A stretch of DNA of 64,000 nucleotides from Comamonas koreensis (GTDB lineage: Bacteria; Pseudomonadota; Gammaproteobacteria; Burkholderiales; Burkholderiaceae_C), in the NCBI RefSeq assembly GCF_014076495.1, contig NZ_CP043575.1:4955001-5019000 (forward strand). Reading direction: 5' to 3'. Below the pieces are notes generated by a model. That model did no database searches. It was not told where the DNA came from and saw only the letters and a list, made by a program, of their open reading frames with translations. Below, piece by piece: positions 56,901 to 64,000 of this stretch (position 1 is its first letter; every line of letters starts with the position of its first letter). The translations under genes were made by a program, and so were the position numbers.

Positions 56901-57394
56901 TGGAACAAGGGCTCCTGCGTGACGCGGCCCGAGAGCCAGTCCACCCGCAAACGCGTGCCGGCGCCGTTTTTGCGCAGAATCTCCACGCTGCCGCCAGTGG
57001 AGCCCCCCGAGGCCAGAAACACAATCGAGGCCGAGCTGTTGGGCACAAACTCGCGGTCTGCGACCGTGGTGCGCAGATCGACGGTCTCGGGAATCTCCTT
57101 TTCCGCGCCCGCATAGCCATAGTGCCTCGTCTGCAGGTCCACGGTAAAGCGCACCGGCTCGCCTTGCGAGACGGCGGTATACCGGGCCGAGCGCAGCTGA
57201 CTGATCATCGTGCGCACGGTGTCGCGGTACTGCACCCCGTCTTTCAGCCGGTCATAGGCGACCGGCGCCATCGCCACCACCAGGGCCATGATGGCGAACA
57301 CCACCATCAACTCGATCAAGGTAAAGCCTTGATGGGCTGCTGGGCGCTGCATAACGCGTGGGTGTCGGCGCAGCCATGGCAAGGCAGTCGGCAC
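56897..57394 (-). CDS. gspH: Minor pseudopilin GspH
   Basis: A 165-residue pseudopilin (or 151 if the internal ATG at 57352 is used, giving a shorter leader) with G-FTLIELMVVFAIMALVVAM and a beta-sandwich C-domain (MISQLRSARYTAVSQGEPVRF). It links the tip complex to the GspG shaft. Confidence 0.92.
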   Translation of the reverse strand: MPTALPWLRRHPRVMQRPAAHQGFTLIELMVVFAIMALVVAMAPVAYDRLKDGVQYRDTVRTMISQLRSARYTAVSQGEPVRFTVDLQTRHYGYAGAEKEIPETVDLRTTVADREFVPNSSASIVFLASGGSTGGSVEILRKNGAGTRLRVDWLSGRVTQEPLFQ

Positions 57395-57434
57395 GGGGAT
57401 TCCTGGTCAGACCGGAAAAGTGGCAGATGCCGGT

Positions 57435-57866
57435 TTACTGGGCGTTGCGCACGTCGGCGGCTTCGCCTTCGCCCCCGGGCTGGCCATCAGCGCCCAGCGA
57501 CAGGATGTCTACCCGGCCGCCGTTGTAGCTGTAACGGTAGGGGTTGTTCCAAGGGTCATTGGGCACGCCACCCGACAGATAAGGGCCGTTCCAGCCGCGC
57601 ACATTGCCCGGCTGCTTGGCCAGCGCGTCCAGACCTTCTTCGGTGGTCGGGTAGCGGCCGGTATCGAGCTTGAAAATATCCAGCGCCTTTTGCAAGTCGG
57701 CAATCTGCACGCCGGCGGTCTTGGATTTGGCGCCGCCCAATTGGCTCAGCACCTTGGGGCCCACCAGGCCAGCCAGCAGCGTCAGGATGGCCAGCACCAC
57801 CAGCAGTTCGATCAGCGTAAAACCACGGCTTTTGCGTGGCGTCTTTTGGGTGAAAAAGGCCTTCAT
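57435..57866 (-). CDS. gspG: Major pseudopilin GspG
   Basis: A 143-residue pseudopilin with G-FTLIELLVVLAILTLLAGLV and the highly conserved C-terminal segments YPTTEEGLDALAKQP, WNGPYLSGGVPNDPWNNPYRY and SLGADGQPGGEGEAADV, which include the calcium-binding loop. It polymerises into the periplasmic pseudopilus. GAGA-type ribosome site before ATG 57866. Confidence 0.97.
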   Translation of the reverse strand: MKAFFTQKTPRKSRGFTLIELLVVLAILTLLAGLVGPKVLSQLGGAKSKTAGVQIADLQKALDIFKLDTGRYPTTEEGLDALAKQPGNVRGWNGPYLSGGVPNDPWNNPYRYSYNGGRVDILSLGADGQPGGEGEAADVRNAQ

Positions 57867-57893
57867 GGCGGGCTCTCCTTGCAGTATTAAAAA

Positions 57894-59168
57894 TTAAGCA
57901 GCCAGATCGTTGACGGACAGAATGCCCATCAAGATAGACACAATGATGGAAGCAATCATGATGCCCAGCACCAGGATCAGCACTGGCTCGATCATGGTCA
58001 GGGCGCGTTTGATGCCGGTTTCCACCTCACGGTTCAAAATATTCGACAGCTCCAGCATCATCGAGCCCAGGCGGCCGGTCTCTTCACCGACGCGCACCAG
58101 GTTCACAGCCAGCGGCTCGAACACCGTAGTCGTGTTCATCGCCTGCACCATCTTGCCGCCCTCTTTGACAATGGGCGGTATCTTGGCCAGCTCGGCCTGG
58201 ATCAGGCGGTTGCTGACCGTATCGGTCGCGATATGCAGTGCGGTGAGCAAGGGCACACCATTGCCCAGCAAGGTGCCCAGCGAGCGCGAATACAAGGTCA
58301 GCTGATACTTGAGCGCCAGGCGCCCCAAAATCGGCATGCGCAGCAACACGCCCTGCCACCACAACCGGCCCTTGGGCGAACGCAGCCAGCTGCGCATCAC
58401 ATAGACCACAGCGGCACCACCCAGTAACACCACCCAACCGTTCTTGCGGAACACCTGGCCGATGGTCATCACGATCTTGGTGGGCGTGGGCAGTGCATCG
58501 CCCATGTCGGTGAACAGCTTCTCGAACTGCGGCACCACAAAGCCCAGCATCGCGATCAGCGACAGAATGGCCACGGCCACGAGGATCATCGGGTAGATGG
58601 TGGCCGAGACCACGCTTTCCTTGAGCGCACGCTGGCGTTCTAGGTGTTCCACCAGGCGCTGCAGCACGGCCGACATCTGGCCACTGGCCTCGCCAGAGCG
58701 CACCATGTTGATGTAGAAATCGCCAAACAGCTCCTGGTGCACCATCAGCGCCTTGGACAGCGGCACCCCGCCCTTGACTGCTTCGAGCACGCCGGTCAGC
58801 AGCTCGCGCATGCTGTCCTTGAAGGCCATGTCGATCAGCACGCGCAGCGCGTTATCCAGCGCTAGGCCGGCCTTGAGCATGATCGACAGCTCCGAGGTCA
58901 TCGCCAGCACATCGGCGGCCTTGGCCGGGCCCTTTTGCGACTTGGGCGCCTTGGCCTTGCCAATCGCACTGGCTGCCGCCGGCTTGGCCCCTGCGGCCTT
59001 GGCGCCCGCTGGCATCAGCGCGGCAGCGTCCACCGCATCGACAATGCGCACCGGCGTGAGCTTTTGCGCGCGCAGGTGCTTTTGCACCGCAGCGGCATTG
59101 GGCGCTTGGAAAGTGCCGCGAACCTGCTCGCCCGCGGAATTGATCGCGTGCCAGGCAAAATCAGCCAT
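57894..59168 (-). CDS. gspF: Type II secretion inner-membrane protein GspF
   Basis: A 424-residue polytopic protein with two GspF domains and three membrane helices. Motifs include LSIMLKAGLALDNALRVL, SGEASGQMSAVLQRLVEHLERQ (in pieces) and VGEETGRLGSMMLELSNILNRE. An Ala/Lys-rich insertion (about 45-85) is present between the N-terminal region and the first domain. It is the platform core. Its start overlaps the gspE stop by eight bases. Confidence 0.95.
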   Translation of the reverse strand: MADFAWHAINSAGEQVRGTFQAPNAAAVQKHLRAQKLTPVRIVDAVDAAALMPAGAKAAGAKPAAASAIGKAKAPKSQKGPAKAADVLAMTSELSIMLKAGLALDNALRVLIDMAFKDSMRELLTGVLEAVKGGVPLSKALMVHQELFGDFYINMVRSGEASGQMSAVLQRLVEHLERQRALKESVVSATIYPMILVAVAILSLIAMLGFVVPQFEKLFTDMGDALPTPTKIVMTIGQVFRKNGWVVLLGGAAVVYVMRSWLRSPKGRLWWQGVLLRMPILGRLALKYQLTLYSRSLGTLLGNGVPLLTALHIATDTVSNRLIQAELAKIPPIVKEGGKMVQAMNTTTVFEPLAVNLVRVGEETGRLGSMMLELSNILNREVETGIKRALTMIEPVLILVLGIMIASIIVSILMGILSVNDLAA

Positions 59169-60897
59169 CGATCTGGTCCTGGGTGACGCGGGCGACTTCG
59201 TCCAACGTGGTCATGCCGGCGGCCACCTTGCGCAGGCCGTCCTCGTGCAGGCTCAGCATGCCGGATTTGGCCGCCAGGTTGAACAGCTCGTTCGAGTCCT
59301 TGCCCGCATTGATCGCATTGCGCATCGGCTCGTCGAGCACAAACAGCTCGTGGATGCCGGTACGGCCCTTGTAGCCGGTCTGGCGGCATGCATTGCAGCC
59401 CACGGCGCGGTAAATCACTTGGCCTACTTCGCTGAAGCGCGCCAGGCCGGAGCGCTTGCGCACCTCTTCGCCCGGCTCGTAGGCCTCTTTGCAATTGCCG
59501 CACAAGGTACGCACCAGGCGCTGGGCCAGCACCCCATTGACCGAGGAGGTGATCAGGTAGCTCTCCACCCCCATGTCCTGCATACGGGTGATGGCACCGG
59601 CGGCGGTGTTGGTGTGCAAGGTCGACAGCACCAAGTGACCCGTCAGCGCCGACTGCACCGCGATCTGCGCGGTTTCGCCATCACGCATTTCACCGATCAT
59701 GATGATGTCCGGATCCTGGCGCAGGATGGAGCGCAGCGCATTGGCAAAGGTCAGGTTGATCTGGGCATGCACCTGGATCTGGTTGATCCCTTCGAGCTGG
59801 TACTCGACCGGGTCTTCCACGGTGATGATCTTGTTCTCGAGCGCATCGATCTTGGACAGCGCCGCATACAAGGTGGTGGTCTTGCCCGAGCCGGTCGGCC
59901 CGGTCACCAGCAAAATGCCGTGCGGGCGGCCCAGCAGGTCGTTGAACTTGGACAGCGTGTCCTTGGCAAAGCCCATGGTTTCGAGCTGCAGCCGCACGCT
60001 GGCGCGGTCCAGCACCCGCATTACGATGCTCTCGCCATGCACGGTGGGCACGGTGGAGACACGCAGGTCGAGCTCGCGGCCCTTGACGCGGGTCTTGATG
60101 CGGCCGTCCTGCGGCAGGCGGCGCTCGGCAATATCCAGATGCGCCATCAGCTTGACGCGCGAGCCGACAGCGGCCGACAGGCGCGGCGGCACGAGCTCAC
60201 CGGGGTGGATCACACCATCGACCCGGTAGCGCACATGCAGGCCGTCGTCAAAAGGCTCCAGGTGGATATCGGAGGCGCGCAGATCGGTCACCTTGCCGAT
60301 GATGCTGTTGACCAGGCGAATCACGGGTGCCTCGCTCGCCAGGTCCTTCAGATGCTCGACAAAGTCGCCCACATCGGAGCCATCGCCAAACATGTCATCG
60401 CCGTCGTCCTCTTCGGCTTCGGGCTCGGGCTCCTGCAGCGCCTTTTCAATATCGGCCTGCAGCGCCAGGTGCGGGCGAATCTGTAGCCCGGTCGACATCT
60501 GCAGCGCCTTGATGACGAACGGGTCCTGGGGCGAGGCCATCGCCACATCCAGCACGCCATCCTGCAACTGCAAGGGGAAGACATGCTGCGAATGCTGGAA
60601 CTCGGGCATCAGGCCCGGCACGCTGATCGCCTCGGCGGGGAAATCGGTGCCCAAGGTGAAAGGAATCTGCAGCTGGGTTGCCAGCGTGTGCATCAGGTCC
60701 AGCTCGGAGACCAGGCCCAGCTGCACCAGCACCTGGCCGATGAGGCTGCCCATCTCCTGCTGCGCCTGCAGCGCACGCTCCAGATCGCGTGGCGACAGCT
60801 TGCCCGCCTGCACCAGCATCTCGCCCAGCAAAGGGCGGCGCCCGGGCTGTGTGGCCAGGGCTGCATCGCTGAAATCGTCAATGGTGCTGGTGCTCAT
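59161..60897 (-). CDS. gspE: Type II secretion ATPase GspE
   Basis: A 578-residue cytoplasmic hexameric ATPase: N1/N2 domains (LLGEMLVQAGKLSPRDLERAL), Walker A GPTGSGKTTTLYAAL (about 330-345), GEMRDGETAQIAVQSALTGH as Walker B/His region, and a four-cysteine zinc site (CGNC and CNAC). It drives pseudopilus assembly. It is first in the operon; no clear promoter could be read in the 109 bp upstream. Confidence 0.95.
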   Translation of the reverse strand: MSTSTIDDFSDAALATQPGRRPLLGEMLVQAGKLSPRDLERALQAQQEMGSLIGQVLVQLGLVSELDLMHTLATQLQIPFTLGTDFPAEAISVPGLMPEFQHSQHVFPLQLQDGVLDVAMASPQDPFVIKALQMSTGLQIRPHLALQADIEKALQEPEPEAEEDDGDDMFGDGSDVGDFVEHLKDLASEAPVIRLVNSIIGKVTDLRASDIHLEPFDDGLHVRYRVDGVIHPGELVPPRLSAAVGSRVKLMAHLDIAERRLPQDGRIKTRVKGRELDLRVSTVPTVHGESIVMRVLDRASVRLQLETMGFAKDTLSKFNDLLGRPHGILLVTGPTGSGKTTTLYAALSKIDALENKIITVEDPVEYQLEGINQIQVHAQINLTFANALRSILRQDPDIIMIGEMRDGETAQIAVQSALTGHLVLSTLHTNTAAGAITRMQDMGVESYLITSSVNGVLAQRLVRTLCGNCKEAYEPGEEVRKRSGLARFSEVGQVIYRAVGCNACRQTGYKGRTGIHELFVLDEPMRNAINAGKDSNELFNLAAKSGMLSLHEDGLRKVAAGMTTLDEVARVTQDQIDG

Positions 60898-61006
60898 GCG
60901 TTTATGGTCTCAAATGCCTATGGCAGGCGTGGTATCTATCCCCTTAGCCTATAGGGCACCCAGTGTAGGCGCCAGGCATGGGAGACATTTGGTAGGAAAA
61001 GCAAAC

Positions 61007-61555
61007 TCAGGCAAAAACATCGGCCTCGGCAAAGGCCTTGCCCTGCTGGTCCTTGGACGACAGCTGCGGCTCCAGACCGTTCAACTGCCAGTCGATCGAC
61101 AATTGCGCATCATTCCAGATAATGCAGCGCTCGTGGGCCGGCGCGTAGTAGTCCGTTGTTTTGTAGAGGAACTCTGCCGTCTCGCTGAACACCACAAAGC
61201 CATGGGCAAAGCCCGGCGGCACCCACAGCTGGCGTTGGTTGTCCTCGCTCAGCTCGACGGCCACCCATTGGCCAAAGCTGGGTGAGCTTTTGCGGATGTC
61301 AACGGCCACATCCAGCACCCGGCCCTGCACCACCCGCACCAGCTTGCCCTGGGCCTGTTCCAGCTGGTAGTGCAGGCCGCGCAGCACACCGCGGCTGCTC
61401 TTGCTGTGGTTGTCCTGCACAAAGTCATAGTGCTGGCCCACCGCCGCATCAAAGGCCTTCTGGTTGAAGCTTTCAAAGAAAAAGCCGCGCGTGTCGCCAA
61501 ACACCTTGGGCTCGATGATCTTGACGTCGGGCAGCGCCGTGTCGATGGCTTGCAT
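61007..61555 (-). CDS. rfbC: dTDP-4-dehydrorhamnose 3,5-epimerase
   Basis: A 182-residue cupin-fold epimerase: IIEPKVFGDTRGFFFESFN, QDNHSKSSRGVLRGLHYQ (with the active-site His), RVLDVAVDIRKSSPSFGQW and WVPPGFAHGFVV. It makes the third step of dTDP-L-rhamnose synthesis. The ATG at 61555 lies four bases after the rfbA stop; the upstream frame is a shadow of rfbA. Confidence 0.96.
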   Translation of the reverse strand: MQAIDTALPDVKIIEPKVFGDTRGFFFESFNQKAFDAAVGQHYDFVQDNHSKSSRGVLRGLHYQLEQAQGKLVRVVQGRVLDVAVDIRKSSPSFGQWVAVELSEDNQRQLWVPPGFAHGFVVFSETAEFLYKTTDYYAPAHERCIIWNDAQLSIDWQLNGLEPQLSSKDQQGKAFAEADVFA

Positions 61556-61559
61556 GCCT

Positions 61560-62450
61560 TTACTCCTTGGGCTCGTGCAGCAGGCGCTGCAGGTACTGGC
61601 CGTAACCGTTCTTGGACAACGGCTTGGCCAGCGCGGCCAGTTGCGCGTCGCCGATATAGCCGCTGCGCCAGGCAATCTCTTCCGGGCAGGCAATCTTCAG
61701 GCCCTGGCGGCTTTCCAGCGTGGCGATGAACTGGCCCGCATCCAAGAGACTGTCATGCGTGCCGGTATCGAGCCAGGCATAGCCCCGGCCCATGATCTCA
61801 ACGCTCAGCTGGCCCTGCTCCAGGTAGAGGCGGTTCAAATCGGTGATCTCCAGCTCGCCGCGTGGTGAGGGCTGGAGGCTCTTGGCCAGATCCACCACCT
61901 GGCTGTCGTAGAAATACAGGCCGGTCACCGCATAGTTGCTCTTGGGCTTGGCCGGCTTTTCTTCCAGCGACAGCACCTTGCCCTGCTTGTCAAAGTCGGC
62001 CACGCCATAGCGCTCGGGGTCGGTCACATGGTAGGCAAAGACACTGGCGCCCGCGTCGCGCTGCATCGCGCTGGCCAGCAGCTTGTGGAAATCATGGCCG
62101 TAGAAGATGTTGTCGCCCAGCACCAGCGCGCTCGGCGCACCGGCCAGGAAGCTCTCACCAATCAAAAAGGCCTGCGCCAGCCCATCGGGGCTGGGTTGCA
62201 CCGCGTATTCCAGGTGAATGCCCCACTGGCTGCCATCGCCCAGCAGCTGCTCAAAGCGCGGCGTGTCCTGCGGCGTGCTGATGATCAGGATCTCCTTGAT
62301 CCCCGCCAGCATCAAGGTGGTCAGTGGGTAATAGATCATCGGCTTGTCGTACACCGGCAGCAGCTGCTTGCTGACCGCCAGGGTGGCCGGGTGCAGGCGG
62401 GTGCCGGAGCCGCCCGCCAAGATGATGCCTTTGCGTGCTTGCACTGTCAT
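61560..62450 (-). CDS. rfbA: Glucose-1-phosphate thymidylyltransferase
   Basis: A 296-residue nucleotidyltransferase: [37 protein letters not shown] (read in pieces) with the GGSGTR pyrophosphorylase motif, [32 protein letters not shown] and [13 protein letters not shown]. It makes dTDP-glucose from dTTP and glucose-1-phosphate. It lies two bases after rfbD. Confidence 0.97.
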   Translation of the reverse strand: MTVQARKGIILAGGSGTRLHPATLAVSKQLLPVYDKPMIYYPLTTLMLAGIKEILIISTPQDTPRFEQLLGDGSQWGIHLEYAVQPSPDGLAQAFLIGESFLAGAPSALVLGDNIFYGHDFHKLLASAMQRDAGASVFAYHVTDPERYGVADFDKQGKVLSLEEKPAKPKSNYAVTGLYFYDSQVVDLAKSLQPSPRGELEITDLNRLYLEQGQLSVEIMGRGYAWLDTGTHDSLLDAGQFIATLESRQGLKIACPEEIAWRSGYIGDAQLAALAKPLSKNGYGQYLQRLLHEPKE

Positions 62451-62452
62451 GT

Positions 62453-63346
62453 TCAGAGAATCTCCTGCAGCATGCGCTGCACGCCGGTCTGCCAGTCAGG
62501 CAAATCCAGCACAAAGCGCTGCTGCAATTTGTGGGTGTTCAAACGGGAATTGTGGGGGCGGCGCGCCGGTGTTGGGAAGGCCGAGGTGTCGACCGCCTGC
62601 ACCTCCTGCGCGGTCAGATTCAGCGCCGGGTTGATCTTGCGCGCCGTCTCCAGCACAAAGCGGGCATAGCGGTTCCAGGTGGTTTCGCCACCGGCCACCA
62701 AGTGGTAGATGCCGCTCAGGCCGTCACCCGATGCCATGGCGGTGCGCAGCGCATGCGCGGTCACATCGGCGATCAGGTCAGCACCGGTGGGCGCACCCCA
62801 CTGGTCGTCGATGACGGCCAGCTTGTCGCGCTCCTGCGCCAGGCGCAGCATGGTCTTGGCGAAGTTGCCGCCCCGCGCGGCATAGACCCAGCTGGTGCGA
62901 AAAATCAAATGATTGGCACCGCTGGCCGCAATCTGCTGCTCGCCTTCGAGCTTGGTCTGCCCGTAGACCGACAGCGGGCCGGTGGCCTGGTCCTCGCGCC
63001 AGGGCAGGTCGCCGCCGCCATCGAAGACATAGTCGGTGCTGTAGTGCACCAGCCAGGCGCCCAGCGCCTGGGCCTCGCGCGCCAGCACGCCCACGGCCTG
63101 GGCATTGATGGTGCGCGCAGCCTCGGGCTCACTCTCGGCCTTGTCCACTGCGGTGTAGGCAGCGGCATTGACGATCACATCGGGGGCCAGCGCACGCACG
63201 GTTTCGGCCAGTGCCTCGGGGCGCAGCAGGTCGCCGCACAGCGGGGTGCTGGCGCGGTCCAGCGCAATCACCTCGCCCAGCGGCAGCAGGCTGCGCTGCA
63301 GCTCCCATCCGACCTGGCCATTCTTGCCCAACAACAGTATTTTCAT
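62453..63346 (-). CDS. rfbD: dTDP-4-dehydrorhamnose reductase
   Basis: A 297-residue short-chain dehydrogenase-type enzyme: [18 protein letters not shown] (GxxGxxG), [24 protein letters not shown] and [12 protein letters not shown] (Tyr and Lys of the active site), plus [18 protein letters not shown] near the C-terminus. It reduces the 4-keto group to finish dTDP-L-rhamnose with NADPH. Confidence 0.97.
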   Translation of the reverse strand: MKILLLGKNGQVGWELQRSLLPLGEVIALDRASTPLCGDLLRPEALAETVRALAPDVIVNAAAYTAVDKAESEPEAARTINAQAVGVLAREAQALGAWLVHYSTDYVFDGGGDLPWREDQATGPLSVYGQTKLEGEQQIAASGANHLIFRTSWVYAARGGNFAKTMLRLAQERDKLAVIDDQWGAPTGADLIADVTAHALRTAMASGDGLSGIYHLVAGGETTWNRYARFVLETARKINPALNLTAQEVQAVDTSAFPTPARRPHNSRLNTHKLQQRFVLDLPDWQTGVQRMLQEIL

Positions 63347-63404
63347 CGCATCGTCCTGTCAGGCGGTCCCGGTATACAGATGCCTGGCCCGCCCACAACC
63401 GCCA

Positions 63405-64000
63405 TCAGGCGTACTGCTTGCTGACCCAGTCCTTGTAGTCACCCGACTGCACCTGGGCCACCCAATCCTGGTGGTCCAGGTACCACTGCACGGTCTTGCG
63501 GATGCCGCTGTCAAAGGTTTCAGCCGGCTTCCAGCCCAGTTCCTTCTCCAGCTTGCGCGCATCGATCGCATAGCGGCGGTCATGGCCGGGGCGGTCCTTT
63601 ACATAGCTGATCTGCTCGGCGTAAGACTGGCCATCGGCACGCGGGCGCTGGGCGTCAAGCAGGCGGCAGACATGCTGGACGATCTCGATATTGGGCATCT
63701 CGTTCCAGCCGCCCACGTTGTAGGTCTCGCCCAGACGGCCCGCCTCCAGCACGCGGCGGATGGCGCTGCAGTGGTCCTTGACATAGAGCCAGTCGCGGAT
63801 CTGCATGCCGTCGCCATACACGGGCAGGTTCTTGCCCGCCAGCGCGTTGACGATCATCAAAGGGATCAGCTTCTCGGGGAAGTGGTAGGGGCCGTAGTTG
63901 TTCGAGCAGTTGGTGGTCAGCACCGGCAAGCCATAGGTGTGGAACCAGGCACGCACCAGATGGTCGCTGGCCGCCTTGCTTGCGCTGTAGGGGCTGTTGG
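63405..64000 (-). CDS. rfbB: dTDP-glucose 4,6-dehydratase, N-terminus beyond window
   Basis: The C-terminal 198 or so residues of RfbB. The frame runs open past 64000. Visible are the active-site [15 protein letters not shown] near the window edge, [53 protein letters not shown] and [22 protein letters not shown]. It converts dTDP-glucose to the 4-keto-6-deoxy sugar. Fifty-eight bases separate it from rfbD; order rfbBDAC. Confidence 0.97.
   Translation of the reverse strand, partial: NSPYSASKAASDHLVRAWFHTYGLPVLTTNCSNNYGPYHFPEKLIPLMIVNALAGKNLPVYGDGMQIRDWLYVKDHCSAIRRVLEAGRLGETYNVGGWNEMPNIEIVQHVCRLLDAQRPRADGQSYAEQISYVKDRPGHDRRYAIDARKLEKELGWKPAETFDSGIRKTVQWYLDHQDWVAQVQSGDYKDWVSKQYA

Overview
The window is high-GC bacterial DNA with tightly packed genes. 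Its content points to a betaproteobacterium of the order Burkholderiales, most likely Comamonadaceae (Comamonas-like). Supporting features are the argB-slmA pairing, a fadB-type gene with the dehydrogenase half first, a phasin with a PhaR-type operator, a Xanthomonas-like type II secretion gene order, and an ABC-exported polysaccharide locus next to dTDP-rhamnose genes. The family assignment is inference; no rRNA or tRNA gene is present. Both ends cut genes: uup at the left and rfbB at the right.

Layout. 1-1306: 3' part of uup. 1347-10335: a MocR-type regulator faces a LysE-type exporter, followed by an aminotransferase, a GST, two tandem PhzF-like isomerases, a VOC protein, a threonine-dehydratase-like enzyme and a convergent creatininase-family hydrolase; this looks like an uncharacterised amino-compound island. 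10399-14744: an AcoR-type sigma-54 activator diverges from an aldehyde dehydrogenase and a DUF779 gene, with a clear palindromic activator site between them. 14851-19065: phasin, a half-size ABC exporter, two hotdog thioesterases and a bactofilin. 19164-21474: a GtrB-like glycosyltransferase, GtrA and a YdjC/ChbG deacetylase form a small operon. 21482-30562: a fatty-acid beta-oxidation cluster (enoyl-CoA hydratase, thioesterase, thiolase, FadB-like, DUF2147, acyl-CoA dehydrogenase, TetR regulator) interrupted by a DUF559 gene bracketed by inverted REP-like repeats. 30733-32507: slmA and argB.

32581-46514 is a cell-surface polysaccharide locus: a WecA-like initiating transferase, two GT2 enzymes, a 1230-residue methyltransferase/coiled-coil/GT2/GT4-type fusion, a double GT2 protein, two further methyltransferases, and Wzt/Wzm, the Wzt carrying a C-terminal domain of the type that recognises the glycan. 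A low-GC gene for a secreted protein with an 18-proline linker, flanked by structured non-coding DNA, sits in the middle. 46604-49178: a PpiC-type periplasmic isomerase and a strongly expressed-looking cell-surface protein. 49357-60897: a complete gspE-F-G-H-I-J-K-L-M-C(N)-D operon ending in a translationally coupled lipoprotein gene. 61007-64000: rfbC, rfbA, rfbD and the 3' part of rfbB, which supply dTDP-L-rhamnose, presumably to the nearby glycosyltransferases.

The most interesting signals are the fused methyltransferase/coiled-coil/glycosyltransferase together with Wzt, which could be a single-protein polymerase, chain ruler and terminator; the foreign-looking polyproline secreted protein with its structured flanks; the unassigned MocR/PhzF island; the lipoprotein coupled to gspD as a possible secretin pilot; and several clean operators that can be read directly from the sequence.
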